Translations under genes and position numbers: made by a program | NCBI RefSeq assembly: GCF_024169655.1 | Contig: NZ_JALJWV010000001.1 | Coordinates: 4,384,001-4,448,000, forward strand | DNA from: Pseudomonas marginalis | GTDB lineage: Bacteria; Pseudomonadota; Gammaproteobacteria; Pseudomonadales; Pseudomonadaceae | Length of the DNA: 64,000 nt | Direction of reading: 5' to 3' | Part shown: positions 7,843 through 15,815 of the stretch, piece by piece | How the letters are laid out: each line of letters opens with the position of its first letter | Numbering within the stretch: the first letter of the stretch is position 1 | The notes under the pieces: generated by a model | The model's database searches: none | Told to the model about the DNA's origin: nothing | The model's input: the letters and a program-made list of their open reading frames with translations, nothing else

Positions 7843-8736
7843 ATGTACGCCAGCCTCAAGTCACTCCTCGCCAAATCCGCCTCCCGCAGCAATGCCCGTC
7901 GACTGGTTCTCGTGTTGTGCCTGTGCTCGCTGTTGCTGGGGCTGTGGGCCTACGCCCGCTCCGCCCCCTTGCCGTTGACGGTGCTGCTACTCAACCTGGC
8001 CACCCTGGTGGTGTTGGGCCTGCGGCATTGGAATTCACGTAAATCGATCAAGTTCCAGCCCCAGGAACTGGCCGACCGCCTGTTGCAGGTCCAGGAAAAC
8101 GAGCGGCACCGCCTCAGCCGTGAGCTACACGACGATATCGGCCAATTGCTCACCGCCGCCAAGCTGCAAAGCGAATGGCTCAAGCGCCGCCTGCCGGAAG
8201 ACCTGCAGGGCCAATGCACGGTGCTGTGCAACACCCTGAACGAGACGCTGGCCAAGGTGCGCGACGTGTCCGCCATTCTCAACCCACGCCAGTTGGCCAG
8301 CCTGGGCCTGGAAGCCAGCCTGCGCGCGCACCTGCTCAAGACCCTGGAAAACACGCCGATTCACTGGAGCCTGGAATGCCAGCAGCGGCTGACCGGCATT
8401 CCCGAAGAAATGGCCGTGGCCGCTTTTCGCATCACCCAGGAAGCGGTAACCAACATGCTGCGCCATGCCCAGGCGCAAAACCTGCTGGTACGCCTGCAAC
8501 GCCTGCCCCAGGGCCTGTCGCTGTTTATCAGTGATGACGGCCTGGGCTTTTCGCCCGCCATCAACCCAGGCCTGGAAGGCCAACGGGGCATGGCCGGCAT
8601 GTCCGAGCGGATTGATCAACTGGGGGGCTCGTTGTCCGTCAGCAGCCAACCAGGCAAAGGCACGCGGATCGACGCGCTTTTCCCCTGGGCGCCGCGCGCC
8701 CTCGAACGGGCCAGCTCCCGGAAGGTTCTCGAGTGA
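7843..8736 (+). CDS. Membrane-anchored sensor histidine kinase, NarX/UhpB (HisKA_3) type
   Basis: 297 residues. Two hydrophobic segments (about residues 22-38 and 44-62) anchor the N-terminus, with almost no periplasmic loop and no sensor domain between them. The HisKA_3 dimerisation helix follows, with the phosphorylatable His in RELHDDIGQ near residue 94. The C-terminal HATPase_c domain has the N box NMLRHAQAQN, the G1 box DDGLGFSP and the G2 region GMAGMSERIDQLGGSL. The gene overlaps the next gene by four bases (GTGA), so kinase and LuxR-type regulator form a two-component pair. With so little outside the membrane it may sense a membrane or cytoplasmic cue. The stimulus is unknown. Confidence 0.85.
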   Translation: MYASLKSLLAKSASRSNARRLVLVLCLCSLLLGLWAYARSAPLPLTVLLLNLATLVVLGLRHWNSRKSIKFQPQELADRLLQVQENERHRLSRELHDDIGQLLTAAKLQSEWLKRRLPEDLQGQCTVLCNTLNETLAKVRDVSAILNPRQLASLGLEASLRAHLLKTLENTPIHWSLECQQRLTGIPEEMAVAAFRITQEAVTNMLRHAQAQNLLVRLQRLPQGLSLFISDDGLGFSPAINPGLEGQRGMAGMSERIDQLGGSLSVSSQPGKGTRIDALFPWAPRALERASSRKVLE

Positions 8737-9392
8737 CCCGCACTTTACTCCTGGTGGATGACCACGCACTGATCAGGGCCGGCGTACGCGCACTGGTCCA
8801 GGATATTCCCGGCTACACCGTGATTGGCGAAGCCAGCGATGGTGCACAGGTGCTGGAAACATTCAGCGCCCTATTGCCGGATATCGTGCTGCTGGACCTG
8901 TCGATGAAACACACCGGCGGCCTGGATGCGTTGCGTCAACTCAAGACGGCCTATCCCAAGAGCAAGGTGCTGATCCTGTCGATGCACACCGACCCAGAGC
9001 TGATCATGCGTGCGCTGGAGTCCGGCGCCCACGGCTACCTGCTCAAGGACACCACCGCCAACGAGCTGGAGCAAGCACTGCTGGCGCTGAGCAACGACGA
9101 GCGCTACCTGAGCCCGGCGATTGCCCACACCGTGATCAAACAGGCGCTGGTGCGCAACCAGGCCCCGGCCTCTGCGGTCGCCCACAACCATAATCTCACC
9201 GCTCGCCAACTGGAAATCCTGCGCCTGATCGTGCGCGGCAAATCCACCCGGGAAATCGCCCACGGCCTGGGGCTGAGCATCAAGACCGTAGAAGCCCACC
9301 GCTCGCAAATCATGAAGCGCCTGCAGATTTTTGATGTGGCGGGCCTGGTGTTATTTGCCGTGCGCGAGCAGATCATCAGCCTGGACGACTAG
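8733..9392 (+). CDS. LuxR/NarL-family response regulator
   Basis: 219 residues from a GTG start overlapping the kinase stop. Receiver domain at residues 1-120: LLLVDDH acidic pocket, phosphoacceptor Asp in IVLLDLSMKHTGG, and Lys in GYLLKDTT. C-terminal GerE-type helix-turn-helix at about residues 150-215: LTARQLEILRLIVRGKSTREIA, with recognition helix LSIKTVEAHRSQIMKRL. It should be phosphorylated by the adjacent kinase and regulate transcription; targets are unknown. Its last 42 bases overlap the end of the convergent lipid kinase gene. Confidence 0.87.
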   Translation: MTRTLLLVDDHALIRAGVRALVQDIPGYTVIGEASDGAQVLETFSALLPDIVLLDLSMKHTGGLDALRQLKTAYPKSKVLILSMHTDPELIMRALESGAHGYLLKDTTANELEQALLALSNDERYLSPAIAHTVIKQALVRNQAPASAVAHNHNLTARQLEILRLIVRGKSTREIAHGLGLSIKTVEAHRSQIMKRLQIFDVAGLVLFAVREQIISLDD

Positions 9393-10271
9393 CGGCGAGC
9401 CCGGCGGCAAGTGCACGCGCAGGGCCTTGGGCACGATCTCGAAGTGCAGGTCATCGCCCTCCAGCGGTTCGCCATCCAGGTTGATGTACAAGCCTTGCGC
9501 GACCTTGATGTTGACCCACGGCAGGCGCGCGCGGACAAACATGGTGTCCAGGCCCCAGCCATTGTTCATCAGTTCACGCAAGGTGCCGACCACTTCCTGG
9601 GGCGCCGGCAAAATGCTGATATCCAGCAACCCATCGTCCACCAGTGCGCCAGGGCACAGCACATGCCCACCGCCTGCCTGGCGGCCGTTGCCGATACCCA
9701 GCGCGAGCAGCTCGCCTTTCCAATGGAAACCCGGGCCTTCCAGCTCGCCATACGCCGCCTTCAGCTCGCTGAAGCGCGACAAACCGGTGAACAAATAGGC
9801 CGCGCCGCCCAGCACTTTCTTCAGTTCTTCGGAGGTGTTGGCGGTGACCTGGCTGCCAAAGCCACCGGTGGCCATGTTGAGGAAGACTTGCCCACCGACA
9901 CGGCCGAGGTCGATCGCCCTGGCCGGCACGTCCAGCAGCGCCAGGGCCTGATCGGGCTGCAGCGGTACACCGGCGGCGCGCGCAAAATCATTGGCGGTGC
10001 CCAAAGGCATCAGCACCAGGCTGGCGTCGGTCTCGGCCTGGGCCATCGCCTCGGCCACATCACGCAAGGTGCCGTCACCACCGCCGGCAATGATGCGCGT
10101 GTACCCGCCGTCGAGGGCCTCTTTGACCAACCGCTGTGCGTCGCCGCCCTCCCACGTCACCCGCACCGCCAGCTCCCAGCCCTGCTCACGCCGAGCCAGC
10201 ACGGCGGCGCGCACCTCCTCGTTGAGGGCTTGCTTGCCGTGGAGGATCAACAGGGCTTTGTGGGCGGTCAT
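9351..10271 (-). CDS. yegS: Lipid kinase, YegS/DAGK_cat family
   Basis: 306 residues starting MTAHKALLILHGKQA. The nucleotide-binding motif GGGDGTLRDVAEA near residue 64 and PLGTANDFARA near residue 88 are diagnostic of the diacylglycerol kinase catalytic superfamily. The length fits YegS, which phosphorylates phosphatidylglycerol in E. coli. It probably phosphorylates a membrane lipid; the substrate here is not determined. The gene is monocistronic, and its 3' end overlaps the LuxR regulator gene in convergent orientation. Confidence 0.85.
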   Translation of the reverse strand: MTAHKALLILHGKQALNEEVRAAVLARREQGWELAVRVTWEGGDAQRLVKEALDGGYTRIIAGGGDGTLRDVAEAMAQAETDASLVLMPLGTANDFARAAGVPLQPDQALALLDVPARAIDLGRVGGQVFLNMATGGFGSQVTANTSEELKKVLGGAAYLFTGLSRFSELKAAYGELEGPGFHWKGELLALGIGNGRQAGGGHVLCPGALVDDGLLDISILPAPQEVVGTLRELMNNGWGLDTMFVRARLPWVNIKVAQGLYINLDGEPLEGDDLHFEIVPKALRVHLPPGSPLVVQADDLLAHGK

Positions 10272-10289
10272 GGGGGAACTCTCCTGGGG

Positions 10290-10320
10290 TCAAAGGTACT
10301 TGAAGGATGTTGACCTTTGA
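10290..10320. repeat. Inverted repeat in the yegS upstream region
   Basis: Arms TCAAAGGT and ACCTTTGA separated by 15 bases, 19 bp upstream of the yegS ATG. It could be an operator; there is no terminator T-run. Confidence 0.35.
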
Positions 10321-10327
10321 GGAGATG

Positions 10328-10360
10328 AAAAAAGCCATCGGGTTTGGAATTTAATTGGCT
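10328..10360 (-). terminator. Possible weak intrinsic terminator after DUF2802
   Basis: On the minus strand a short AGCCA/TGGCT stem with a long AT-rich loop is followed by six T residues, 55 bp after the DUF2802 stop. It lies at the end of the long cheY-to-DUF2802 gene run. The stem is only five pairs, so confidence is low. Confidence 0.4.
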
Positions 10361-10414
10361 GCGGGCAACACCCAGCGCCTACCGTTGGATAGGTATAAAC
10401 CTGCCAGGCCGCAA

Positions 10415-10807
10415 TCAGCTTTTGTGCAACTTGCTCATCAACTGCGCCTCAGCCTGGGTCAACCCACACGACTGCGTCAGTTCATCCACGGTCGCGCCCA
10501 TGCCCACCAGCTTCGCCGCCTGGGCAAAAGACAGGTTCGCTGGATCACGCTGTTCCAACTGCTCCAACTTATCCGGCATGGGTGCGAGGATCGCGCGCAA
10601 TTCATGCACCTCATCCCCGACCCGCACGGCACTTTGCTGGAAGTGATCAACGCGCTTGGCCAACTCGACCACGCGCCGATCACGCACGGCGTCGCGTTCG
10701 GCCTGTTGCGCCACCCACTCGCGTTGCTGGCGCACTGAGCGCAGCAAAAACGCCAATGTCCCGGCCCACAACAGGGCCAGGACGATCACCGCTGCTTCAA
10801 GGAACAA
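10415..10807 (-). CDS. DUF2802 family protein of the chemotaxis operon
   Basis: 130 residues. An N-terminal membrane helix (about residues 4-24) is followed by a basic/coiled-coil segment and a C-terminal DUF2802 domain with a helix-turn-helix-like LVGMGATVDELTQSCGLTQAEA. The start is a TTG directly after the cheW stop, supported by a GGAG nine bases upstream inside the end of cheW. DUF2802 genes follow cheW in polar-flagellate gamma-proteobacteria such as Pseudomonas and Vibrio. The role is unknown, and the membrane anchor suggests a link between the chemotaxis array and the envelope. Confidence 0.78.
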   Translation of the reverse strand: MFLEAAVIVLALLWAGTLAFLLRSVRQQREWVAQQAERDAVRDRRVVELAKRVDHFQQSAVRVGDEVHELRAILAPMPDKLEQLEQRDPANLSFAQAAKLVGMGATVDELTQSCGLTQAEAQLMSKLHKS

Positions 10808-11290
10808 TCAGATGCTCTCCAGATCCGACCATTCTTCTTCGCTCATCATCTTGTCCAGCTCGACCAGAATCAGCAGTTCGCCGTTCTTGTTGCAGACGCC
10901 CTGGATGAACTTGGCCGACTCTTCGTTACCCACGTTCGGCGCGGTTTCCACTTCCGATTGGCGCAGGTAAACCACTTCGGCCACGCTGTCGACCATGATC
11001 CCGACCACTTGCTTGTCGGCCTCGATGATGACGATACGGGTGTTGTCGTTGACTTCGGTCGGTATCAGGCCGAAACGCTGGCGGGTGTCGATCACGGTCA
11101 CCACGTTGCCGCGCAGGTTGATGATGCCCAGCACGTAGCTTGGCGCCCCCGGAACCGGAGCGATTTCGGTGTAGCGCAGCACTTCCTGCACGCGCATGAC
11201 GTTGATGCCGTAGGACTCGTTGTCCAGTTTGAAGGTAACCCATTGCAGGATCGGATCATCCAAACCTTGTGCGGACGCTGACTTATTCAT
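10808..11290 (-). CDS. cheW: Chemotaxis coupling protein CheW
   Basis: 160 residues from the ATG at 11290, the start after which similarity to CheW begins (MNKSASAQGLDDPILQW); the longer frame to 11353 has no conserved content. A single CheW beta-barrel domain: VTFKLDNESYGINVMRVQEVL, then GIINLRGNVVTVIDTRQRFGL. It bridges chemoreceptors and CheA in the polar array. It is followed immediately by DUF2802 and preceded by parP. Confidence 0.93.
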   Translation of the reverse strand: MNKSASAQGLDDPILQWVTFKLDNESYGINVMRVQEVLRYTEIAPVPGAPSYVLGIINLRGNVVTVIDTRQRFGLIPTEVNDNTRIVIIEADKQVVGIMVDSVAEVVYLRQSEVETAPNVGNEESAKFIQGVCNKNGELLILVELDKMMSEEEWSDLESI

Positions 11291-11375
11291 ACCCCTGACC
11301 CCTTCAAATGCCGTTGGACACGGCGTGTGTGCTTCTTCGCTGTGGCCGCACAACCGTGCGGCCGATCTTGTTCAA

Positions 11376-12161
11376 TTAACTGCGTTGCTGGCCCGGCATC
11401 GACTTGACGGCGCCGCTGGCGATCAGCTCGGCCAGTTCGGCGACGTCGAGCAACGCGCACATGTGTTCGATCACGGTGCCCGCCAACCAGGGGCGCTGGC
11501 CCCGGTGGCTGCGCCATTTGATTTCATTCGGGTCCAGGCGCAACGAGCGGCTGACTTGATGCACTGCCAGCCCCCACTCGTAGCCCTGCACCGAGATCAC
11601 GTATTGCAAGCCCTGACGGAAGTCATCGCGGTAGCGATCGGGCATCACCCAGCGCGCGGTGTCCAGCACCTTGAGGTTGCCGGCCTGGCTGGGCAGGATG
11701 CCAAGGAACCATTCCGGTTGCCCGAACAGCGGCGTCAACTCCTGACCTTCCAGCGAGTAGATCGAGCCCAGGCACACCAGCGGCACCGCCAGGGTCAACC
11801 CGGCGACGTCAAACAGCAGGCATTCGAACGGCTCTGCGGCCCACGCCGGACGGCCGTCACCGGTGACCGGCGGCGGTGTGATGCTCGGCGGCATGTGAAC
11901 TTCAACCACCGGCTCGACCACCACAGGCGCAACCACAACAGGTGCAATCGTCGGCACCACAACTTGCGCATCACGCGCCTGTTCTTCCAGCACCGCCAAC
12001 TGGAATTCATCCAGTGTGCTTGGCGCTTCGACGACGGGTTCAAGAGCCAGGATCGGTTCCGGCAGGTCTTCGGCGGTCGCTTCCTGCAGCAAGGCATCCA
12101 GGTAGGATTCCAGTGCCAGTTGCGGCCGGGTCTTGACCTTGAGTTCGACGGGACGGTTCAT
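11376..12161 (-). CDS. parP: ParP-like protein: N-terminal tail plus CheW-like domain
   Basis: 261 residues from the ATG at 12161, which overlaps the parC stop (TGATG). The C-terminal about 140 residues (from about 125) form a CheW-like domain (FECLLFDVAGLTLAVPLVCLG, then ILPSQAGNLKVLDTARWV). The N-terminal half is a Pro/Val/Glu-rich disordered tail that begins with a short helix carrying YLDALL at residues 20-25. In Vibrio and relatives ParP binds CheA and ParC to hold chemotaxis arrays at the pole. Position between parC and cheW matches that system. The assignment comes from architecture and gene order. Confidence 0.82.
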   Translation of the reverse strand: MNRPVELKVKTRPQLALESYLDALLQEATAEDLPEPILALEPVVEAPSTLDEFQLAVLEEQARDAQVVVPTIAPVVVAPVVVEPVVEVHMPPSITPPPVTGDGRPAWAAEPFECLLFDVAGLTLAVPLVCLGSIYSLEGQELTPLFGQPEWFLGILPSQAGNLKVLDTARWVMPDRYRDDFRQGLQYVISVQGYEWGLAVHQVSRSLRLDPNEIKWRSHRGQRPWLAGTVIEHMCALLDVAELAELIASGAVKSMPGQQRS

Positions 12162-12949
12162 CACGCCACCTGCGCCACAAGTTGTTGCGACAGCAGGTGC
12201 TTGAGCAGCGCGCGATACGCCAACACGCCGCGACTTTTACCGTCGAACTGCGAAGGGGTCAGGCCCGCACGGCTGGCGTCGCGCAGGCGCGTGTCCACCG
12301 GAATGTAGCCTTCCCAGATGGTGTCCGGGTAGGCATCGCGCAGTACGCGCAAGGTGCCGAGGGACGCCTGGGTGCGGCGGTCGAACAACGTCGGCACGAT
12401 GCTGAACGGCAGCGCCTGTTTGCGTGAGCGATTGATCATCGCCAGGGTGCTGACCATACGCTCCAGGCCTTTGACCGCCAGGTGCTCGGTCTGTACCGGG
12501 ATCACCAATTGCTGGCTGGCCGCCAAGGCGTTGACCATCAGCACACCGAGCAACGGCGGGCTGTCGATGATCGCGTAGTCGAAGTCCTGCCATAGCTGCG
12601 CCAGGGTCTTGGCGATCACCAGGCCCAGGCCGCTCTGCCCCGGCGACTGGCGCTCAAGGGTGGCCAGGGCGGTACTCGACGGCAGCAGGGAAATGCTTTC
12701 ATTGCTGGTGGGCAGCAGCAGTTGCCCGGGCAGATCGCTCGGCACGTTGCCCTTGTGCAGGAACAGGTCATAGCTGCTGTGCTCCAGCGCGTCCGGGTCG
12801 TAGCCGAAATAGCTGGTCATTGAGCCGTGGGGATCCAGGTCGACCACGACCACGCGCTTGCCCGCATCAGCCAGCAAGCCGGCTAAGGCGATGGAGGTGG
12901 TGGTCTTGCCGACTCCACCTTTTTGATTGGCAACTGCCCAGACTCTCAT
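12161..12949 (-). CDS. parC: ParC, ParA-type ATPase for polar chemotaxis array positioning
   Basis: 262 residues. The deviant Walker A motif KGGVGKTTT at residues 10-18 with its signature lysine, the switch I region VVVDLDPHGS and Walker B IIDSPPLLG identify the ParA/MinD family. It is too far from any replication origin, and lacks a parB neighbour, to be a chromosome partition gene. Within the che operon directly before parP it corresponds to ParC, which forms polar ATP-dependent gradients that localise chemotaxis proteins. A GGAGG ribosome-binding site lies 10 bases before the ATG. Confidence 0.85.
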   Translation of the reverse strand: MRVWAVANQKGGVGKTTTSIALAGLLADAGKRVVVVDLDPHGSMTSYFGYDPDALEHSSYDLFLHKGNVPSDLPGQLLLPTSNESISLLPSSTALATLERQSPGQSGLGLVIAKTLAQLWQDFDYAIIDSPPLLGVLMVNALAASQQLVIPVQTEHLAVKGLERMVSTLAMINRSRKQALPFSIVPTLFDRRTQASLGTLRVLRDAYPDTIWEGYIPVDTRLRDASRAGLTPSQFDGKSRGVLAYRALLKHLLSQQLVAQVA

Positions 12950-12999
12950 TCGGTTGGTTCCTCCCGGTAGGCACAGGCGCGACCGAGACAGTGCATAAG

Positions 13000-13887
13000 T
13001 TATTGAGCCGGTGACGGAGAATTGACGGAGCTTTGCCGTACCGGCGGCTTTGCAGAGGCCGGTGCAGTTTGTGTGCCAGCCCGCTTCAATGCTGCGTCCG
13101 GGCTCGCATTTGCCGTGCCGGTGCCGGTCAGGCTGCGGCGGACATCCAGGTTGCGCGAGACCACCAGCACCACCCGGCGGTTGCGGGCGCGGCCTTCGAC
13201 CGTGGCGTTATTGGCCACCGGCTGGAACTCGCCGTAGCCGACCGACGCCAGGCGACTGGGGTTCACACCCTGCATCGCGAGCATCCGCACGATGCTCGCC
13301 GCCCGGGCCGACGACAGCTCCCAGTTGGTCGGGTACTGCGCGGTACTGATCGGGAAATTGTCGGTAAAGCCTTCCACGTGGATCGGGTTTTCAAACGGTT
13401 TGAGGATCGCCGCCACCTTGTCGATGATGGTGAACGCCTGGTCGCTGGGCATGGCATCGGCGCTGGCAAACAGCAGGCTCGAATTGAGCTCGATCTCTAC
13501 CCACAACTCATTGCCGCGCACGGTCATCTGGTTGGAGCTGATCAGGTCGCCAAACGCGGCACTGATATCGTCGGCGATGCTTTTCAGCGGGTCGCCGGTG
13601 CCGCCCATGCCGGCGGAGGTCTCATCGCTGTCGTTGACCAGCGGCTTGGCCGGGGTCACGGTCTTGGGCCGCTCTTCGCCGATAGGGATCGGCTTGAGCG
13701 AACGGTCGGCGTCGTTGAACACGCCGATCAGGGCTTGGGAAATGACTTTGTACTTGCCTTCGTTGATCGACGAGATGGAGTACATCACCACGAAAAACGC
13801 AAACAGCAAGGTGATGAAGTCCGCGTAGGACACCAGCCAGCGTTCATGGTTGACGTGTTCTTCAGGCTCGCGACGGCGACGGCTCAC
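13000..13887 (-). CDS. motD: Flagellar motor stator protein MotD (MotB paralogue)
   Basis: 295 residues from a GTG at 13887, chosen because a GGAGG lies eight bases upstream; the TTG two codons earlier would leave only two bases to that site. One membrane helix at about residues 20-40 contains SYADFITLLFAFF, with the proton-binding Asp. A linker and an OmpA-like peptidoglycan-binding domain follow (VEGFTDNFPI, then NWELSSARAASIVRML). With MotC it makes the second stator set of Pseudomonas. A Pro/Ser-rich tail ends the protein. Confidence 0.9.
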   Translation of the reverse strand: MSRRRREPEEHVNHERWLVSYADFITLLFAFFVVMYSISSINEGKYKVISQALIGVFNDADRSLKPIPIGEERPKTVTPAKPLVNDSDETSAGMGGTGDPLKSIADDISAAFGDLISSNQMTVRGNELWVEIELNSSLLFASADAMPSDQAFTIIDKVAAILKPFENPIHVEGFTDNFPISTAQYPTNWELSSARAASIVRMLAMQGVNPSRLASVGYGEFQPVANNATVEGRARNRRVVLVVSRNLDVRRSLTGTGTANASPDAALKRAGTQTAPASAKPPVRQSSVNSPSPAQ

Positions 13888-13902
13888 AACCAATACCTCC
13901 CA

Positions 13903-14643
13903 TCAGTCCATGAAGCCCTGGAGCTTCAATTCGATGGAGCGCGGGTTCTCGCCCTCGGCAATCGACAGGATGCCTTCGAGCAGCATTTCACGGTAACGCG
14001 ACTGGCGCGTGGCAATCGACTTGAGCTTGCTGGCGACCGGCAACAACACCAGGTTGGCACTCGCCACACCGTAGATGGTGGCGACAAACGCCACAGCAAT
14101 GCCGCTGCCCAGTTGCGACGGATCGGCCAGGTTGCCCATCACGTGGATCAGGCCCATCACCGCACCGATGATGCCGATGGTCGGCGCGTAGCCGCCCATG
14201 CTTTCAAAGACTTTGGCGGCATTGATATCGCGGCTTTCCTGGGTGTAGAAATCCACTTCCAGGATGCTGCGAATCGCCTCCGGCTCGGCGCCGTCCACCA
14301 GCAATTGCAGGCCTTTGCGCGCGTAGCTGTCGGGCTCGGCGTCGGCCACGCCTTCCAGGCCCAGCAGGCCTTCCTTGCGTGCGGTGAGGCTCCAGTTGAC
14401 CACGCGGTCGATACCACCGGCCAGGTCGACACGCGGCGGGAAAATGATCCAGATCAGGATCTGCATGGCTCGCTTGAACGAACTCAAGGGCGACTGCAGC
14501 AACGCCGCGCCGACGGTGCCACCGATCACGATCAGCGCCGCCGGGCCGTTGGCCAGGGCACCGAGGTGCCCGCCTTCGAGGTAGTTGCCGCCGATGATCG
14601 CGACAAATGCCATGGTGATGCCGATCAGGCTCAGTACATCCAT
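13903..14643 (-). CDS. motC: Flagellar motor stator protein MotC (MotA paralogue)
   Basis: 246 residues with four predicted membrane helices. The N-terminal MDVLSLIGITMAFVAIIGG helix and the MotA/TolQ block TIGIIGAVMGLIHVMGNL (about residues 154-171) are seen, plus a large cytoplasmic loop between helices 2 and 3. It conducts protons with MotD and pushes on FliG. Its ATG overlaps the cheB stop by one base, and motD follows 15 bp later. Confidence 0.92.
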   Translation of the reverse strand: MDVLSLIGITMAFVAIIGGNYLEGGHLGALANGPAALIVIGGTVGAALLQSPLSSFKRAMQILIWIIFPPRVDLAGGIDRVVNWSLTARKEGLLGLEGVADAEPDSYARKGLQLLVDGAEPEAIRSILEVDFYTQESRDINAAKVFESMGGYAPTIGIIGAVMGLIHVMGNLADPSQLGSGIAVAFVATIYGVASANLVLLPVASKLKSIATRQSRYREMLLEGILSIAEGENPRSIELKLQGFMD

Positions 14644-15767
14644 CAGAGGCAGGCCTCCACCAAATGCTTGCCGATATCGTCCAGGCTGTAGACGGCGTCG
14701 GCCAGGTCAGCCTTGACGATAGCCATCGGCATGCCATAGATCACGCAACTGGCTTCGTCCTGGGCCCAGATTGCACTGCCGCCCTGTTTGAGCAGGCGCG
14801 CGCCTTCACGACCGTCGGCGCCCATGCCGGTGAGCACCACCGCCAGAACTTTGTCGCCGTAGGACTTGGCTGCCGAACCGAAGGTGATGTCCACGCAGGG
14901 CTTGTAGTTGAGGCGCTCATCGCCTGGCAGGATTTTGATCGCACCACGGCCATCGACCATCATCTGCTTGCCCCCAGGGGCCAGCAGCGCCAGGCCTGGA
15001 CGCAGAATGTCGCCATCCTCGGCTTCCTTGACGCTGATGCGGCACAGCTTGTCCAGGCGCTCGGCAAAGGCCTTGGTGAACGCGGCGGGCATGTGCTGGA
15101 TCAGTACGATCGGCGCCGGAAAGTTGGCCGGCAGTTGGGTCAATACCCGTTGCAGGGCGACCGGGCCGCCGGTCGAGGTGCCGATGGCGACCAGTTTATA
15201 CGCCTTGCGTTTCGGCGCCGGCGAATGGGCGCTGGGCGCAGGCGTGCGCGCAGGTGCTACGGCAGGCCGGGCCACAGGCGCCGGAGCCGGGCGACCAAAC
15301 GCGGTGCTGGTGGGTGCGGCCGGGGCTGCGACCGGCGCGGGCGCCGGAGCGCTGAACAGGCTGCGACGGTTGCTGCGCGAAATGCTGTGGACCTTCTCGC
15401 ACAGCATCTGCTTGACCTTCTCGGGGTTGCGCGAGATGTCTTCGAAATTCTTCGGCAGGAAGTCCACTGCGCCGGCGTCCAACGCATCCAGGGTGACCCG
15501 GGCGCCTTCATGGGTCAGCGAGGAGAACATCAACACCGGGGTCGGGCAGCGCTGCATGATGTGCCGGACTGCGGTGATGCCATCCATCATCGGCATCTCG
15601 TAGTCCATGGTGATCACGTCCGGCTTCAACGCTATGGCTTGATCAATCGCCTCTTTGCCGTTGGTGGCCGTACCGACCACCTGGATCGTTGGATCGGCGG
15701 AAAGAATTTCCGAGACGCGGCGGCGGAAGAAACCTGAATCGTCCACCACCAGGACCTTGACTACCAT
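14643..15767 (-). CDS. cheB: Chemotaxis methylesterase/deamidase CheB
   Basis: 374 residues from the ATG at 15767, which has a GGAG at good distance; the longer frame has no conserved start. Receiver domain: VLVVDDSGFFRR, phosphoacceptor Asp in ITMDYEMPMMDG. An Ala/Pro-rich linker (about residues 135-185) follows. The C-terminal methylesterase domain has its catalytic Ser in GTSTGGP, His in IQHMPAAF and Asp in TGMGADGR. It removes methyl groups from chemoreceptors after activation by CheA. Confidence 0.94.
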   Translation of the reverse strand: MVVKVLVVDDSGFFRRRVSEILSADPTIQVVGTATNGKEAIDQAIALKPDVITMDYEMPMMDGITAVRHIMQRCPTPVLMFSSLTHEGARVTLDALDAGAVDFLPKNFEDISRNPEKVKQMLCEKVHSISRSNRRSLFSAPAPAPVAAPAAPTSTAFGRPAPAPVARPAVAPARTPAPSAHSPAPKRKAYKLVAIGTSTGGPVALQRVLTQLPANFPAPIVLIQHMPAAFTKAFAERLDKLCRISVKEAEDGDILRPGLALLAPGGKQMMVDGRGAIKILPGDERLNYKPCVDITFGSAAKSYGDKVLAVVLTGMGADGREGARLLKQGGSAIWAQDEASCVIYGMPMAIVKADLADAVYSLDDIGKHLVEACL

Positions 15768-15815
15768 AAACACTCCGTTAGGCGGGGCGGGCAATACCGC
15801 CCTGCCCCACCAGAA

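Noticed and set aside
13033..14691. 552-residue plus-strand ORF opposite motD and motC
   Set aside because: Runs across two real stator genes on the other strand; no ribosome-binding site or domain.
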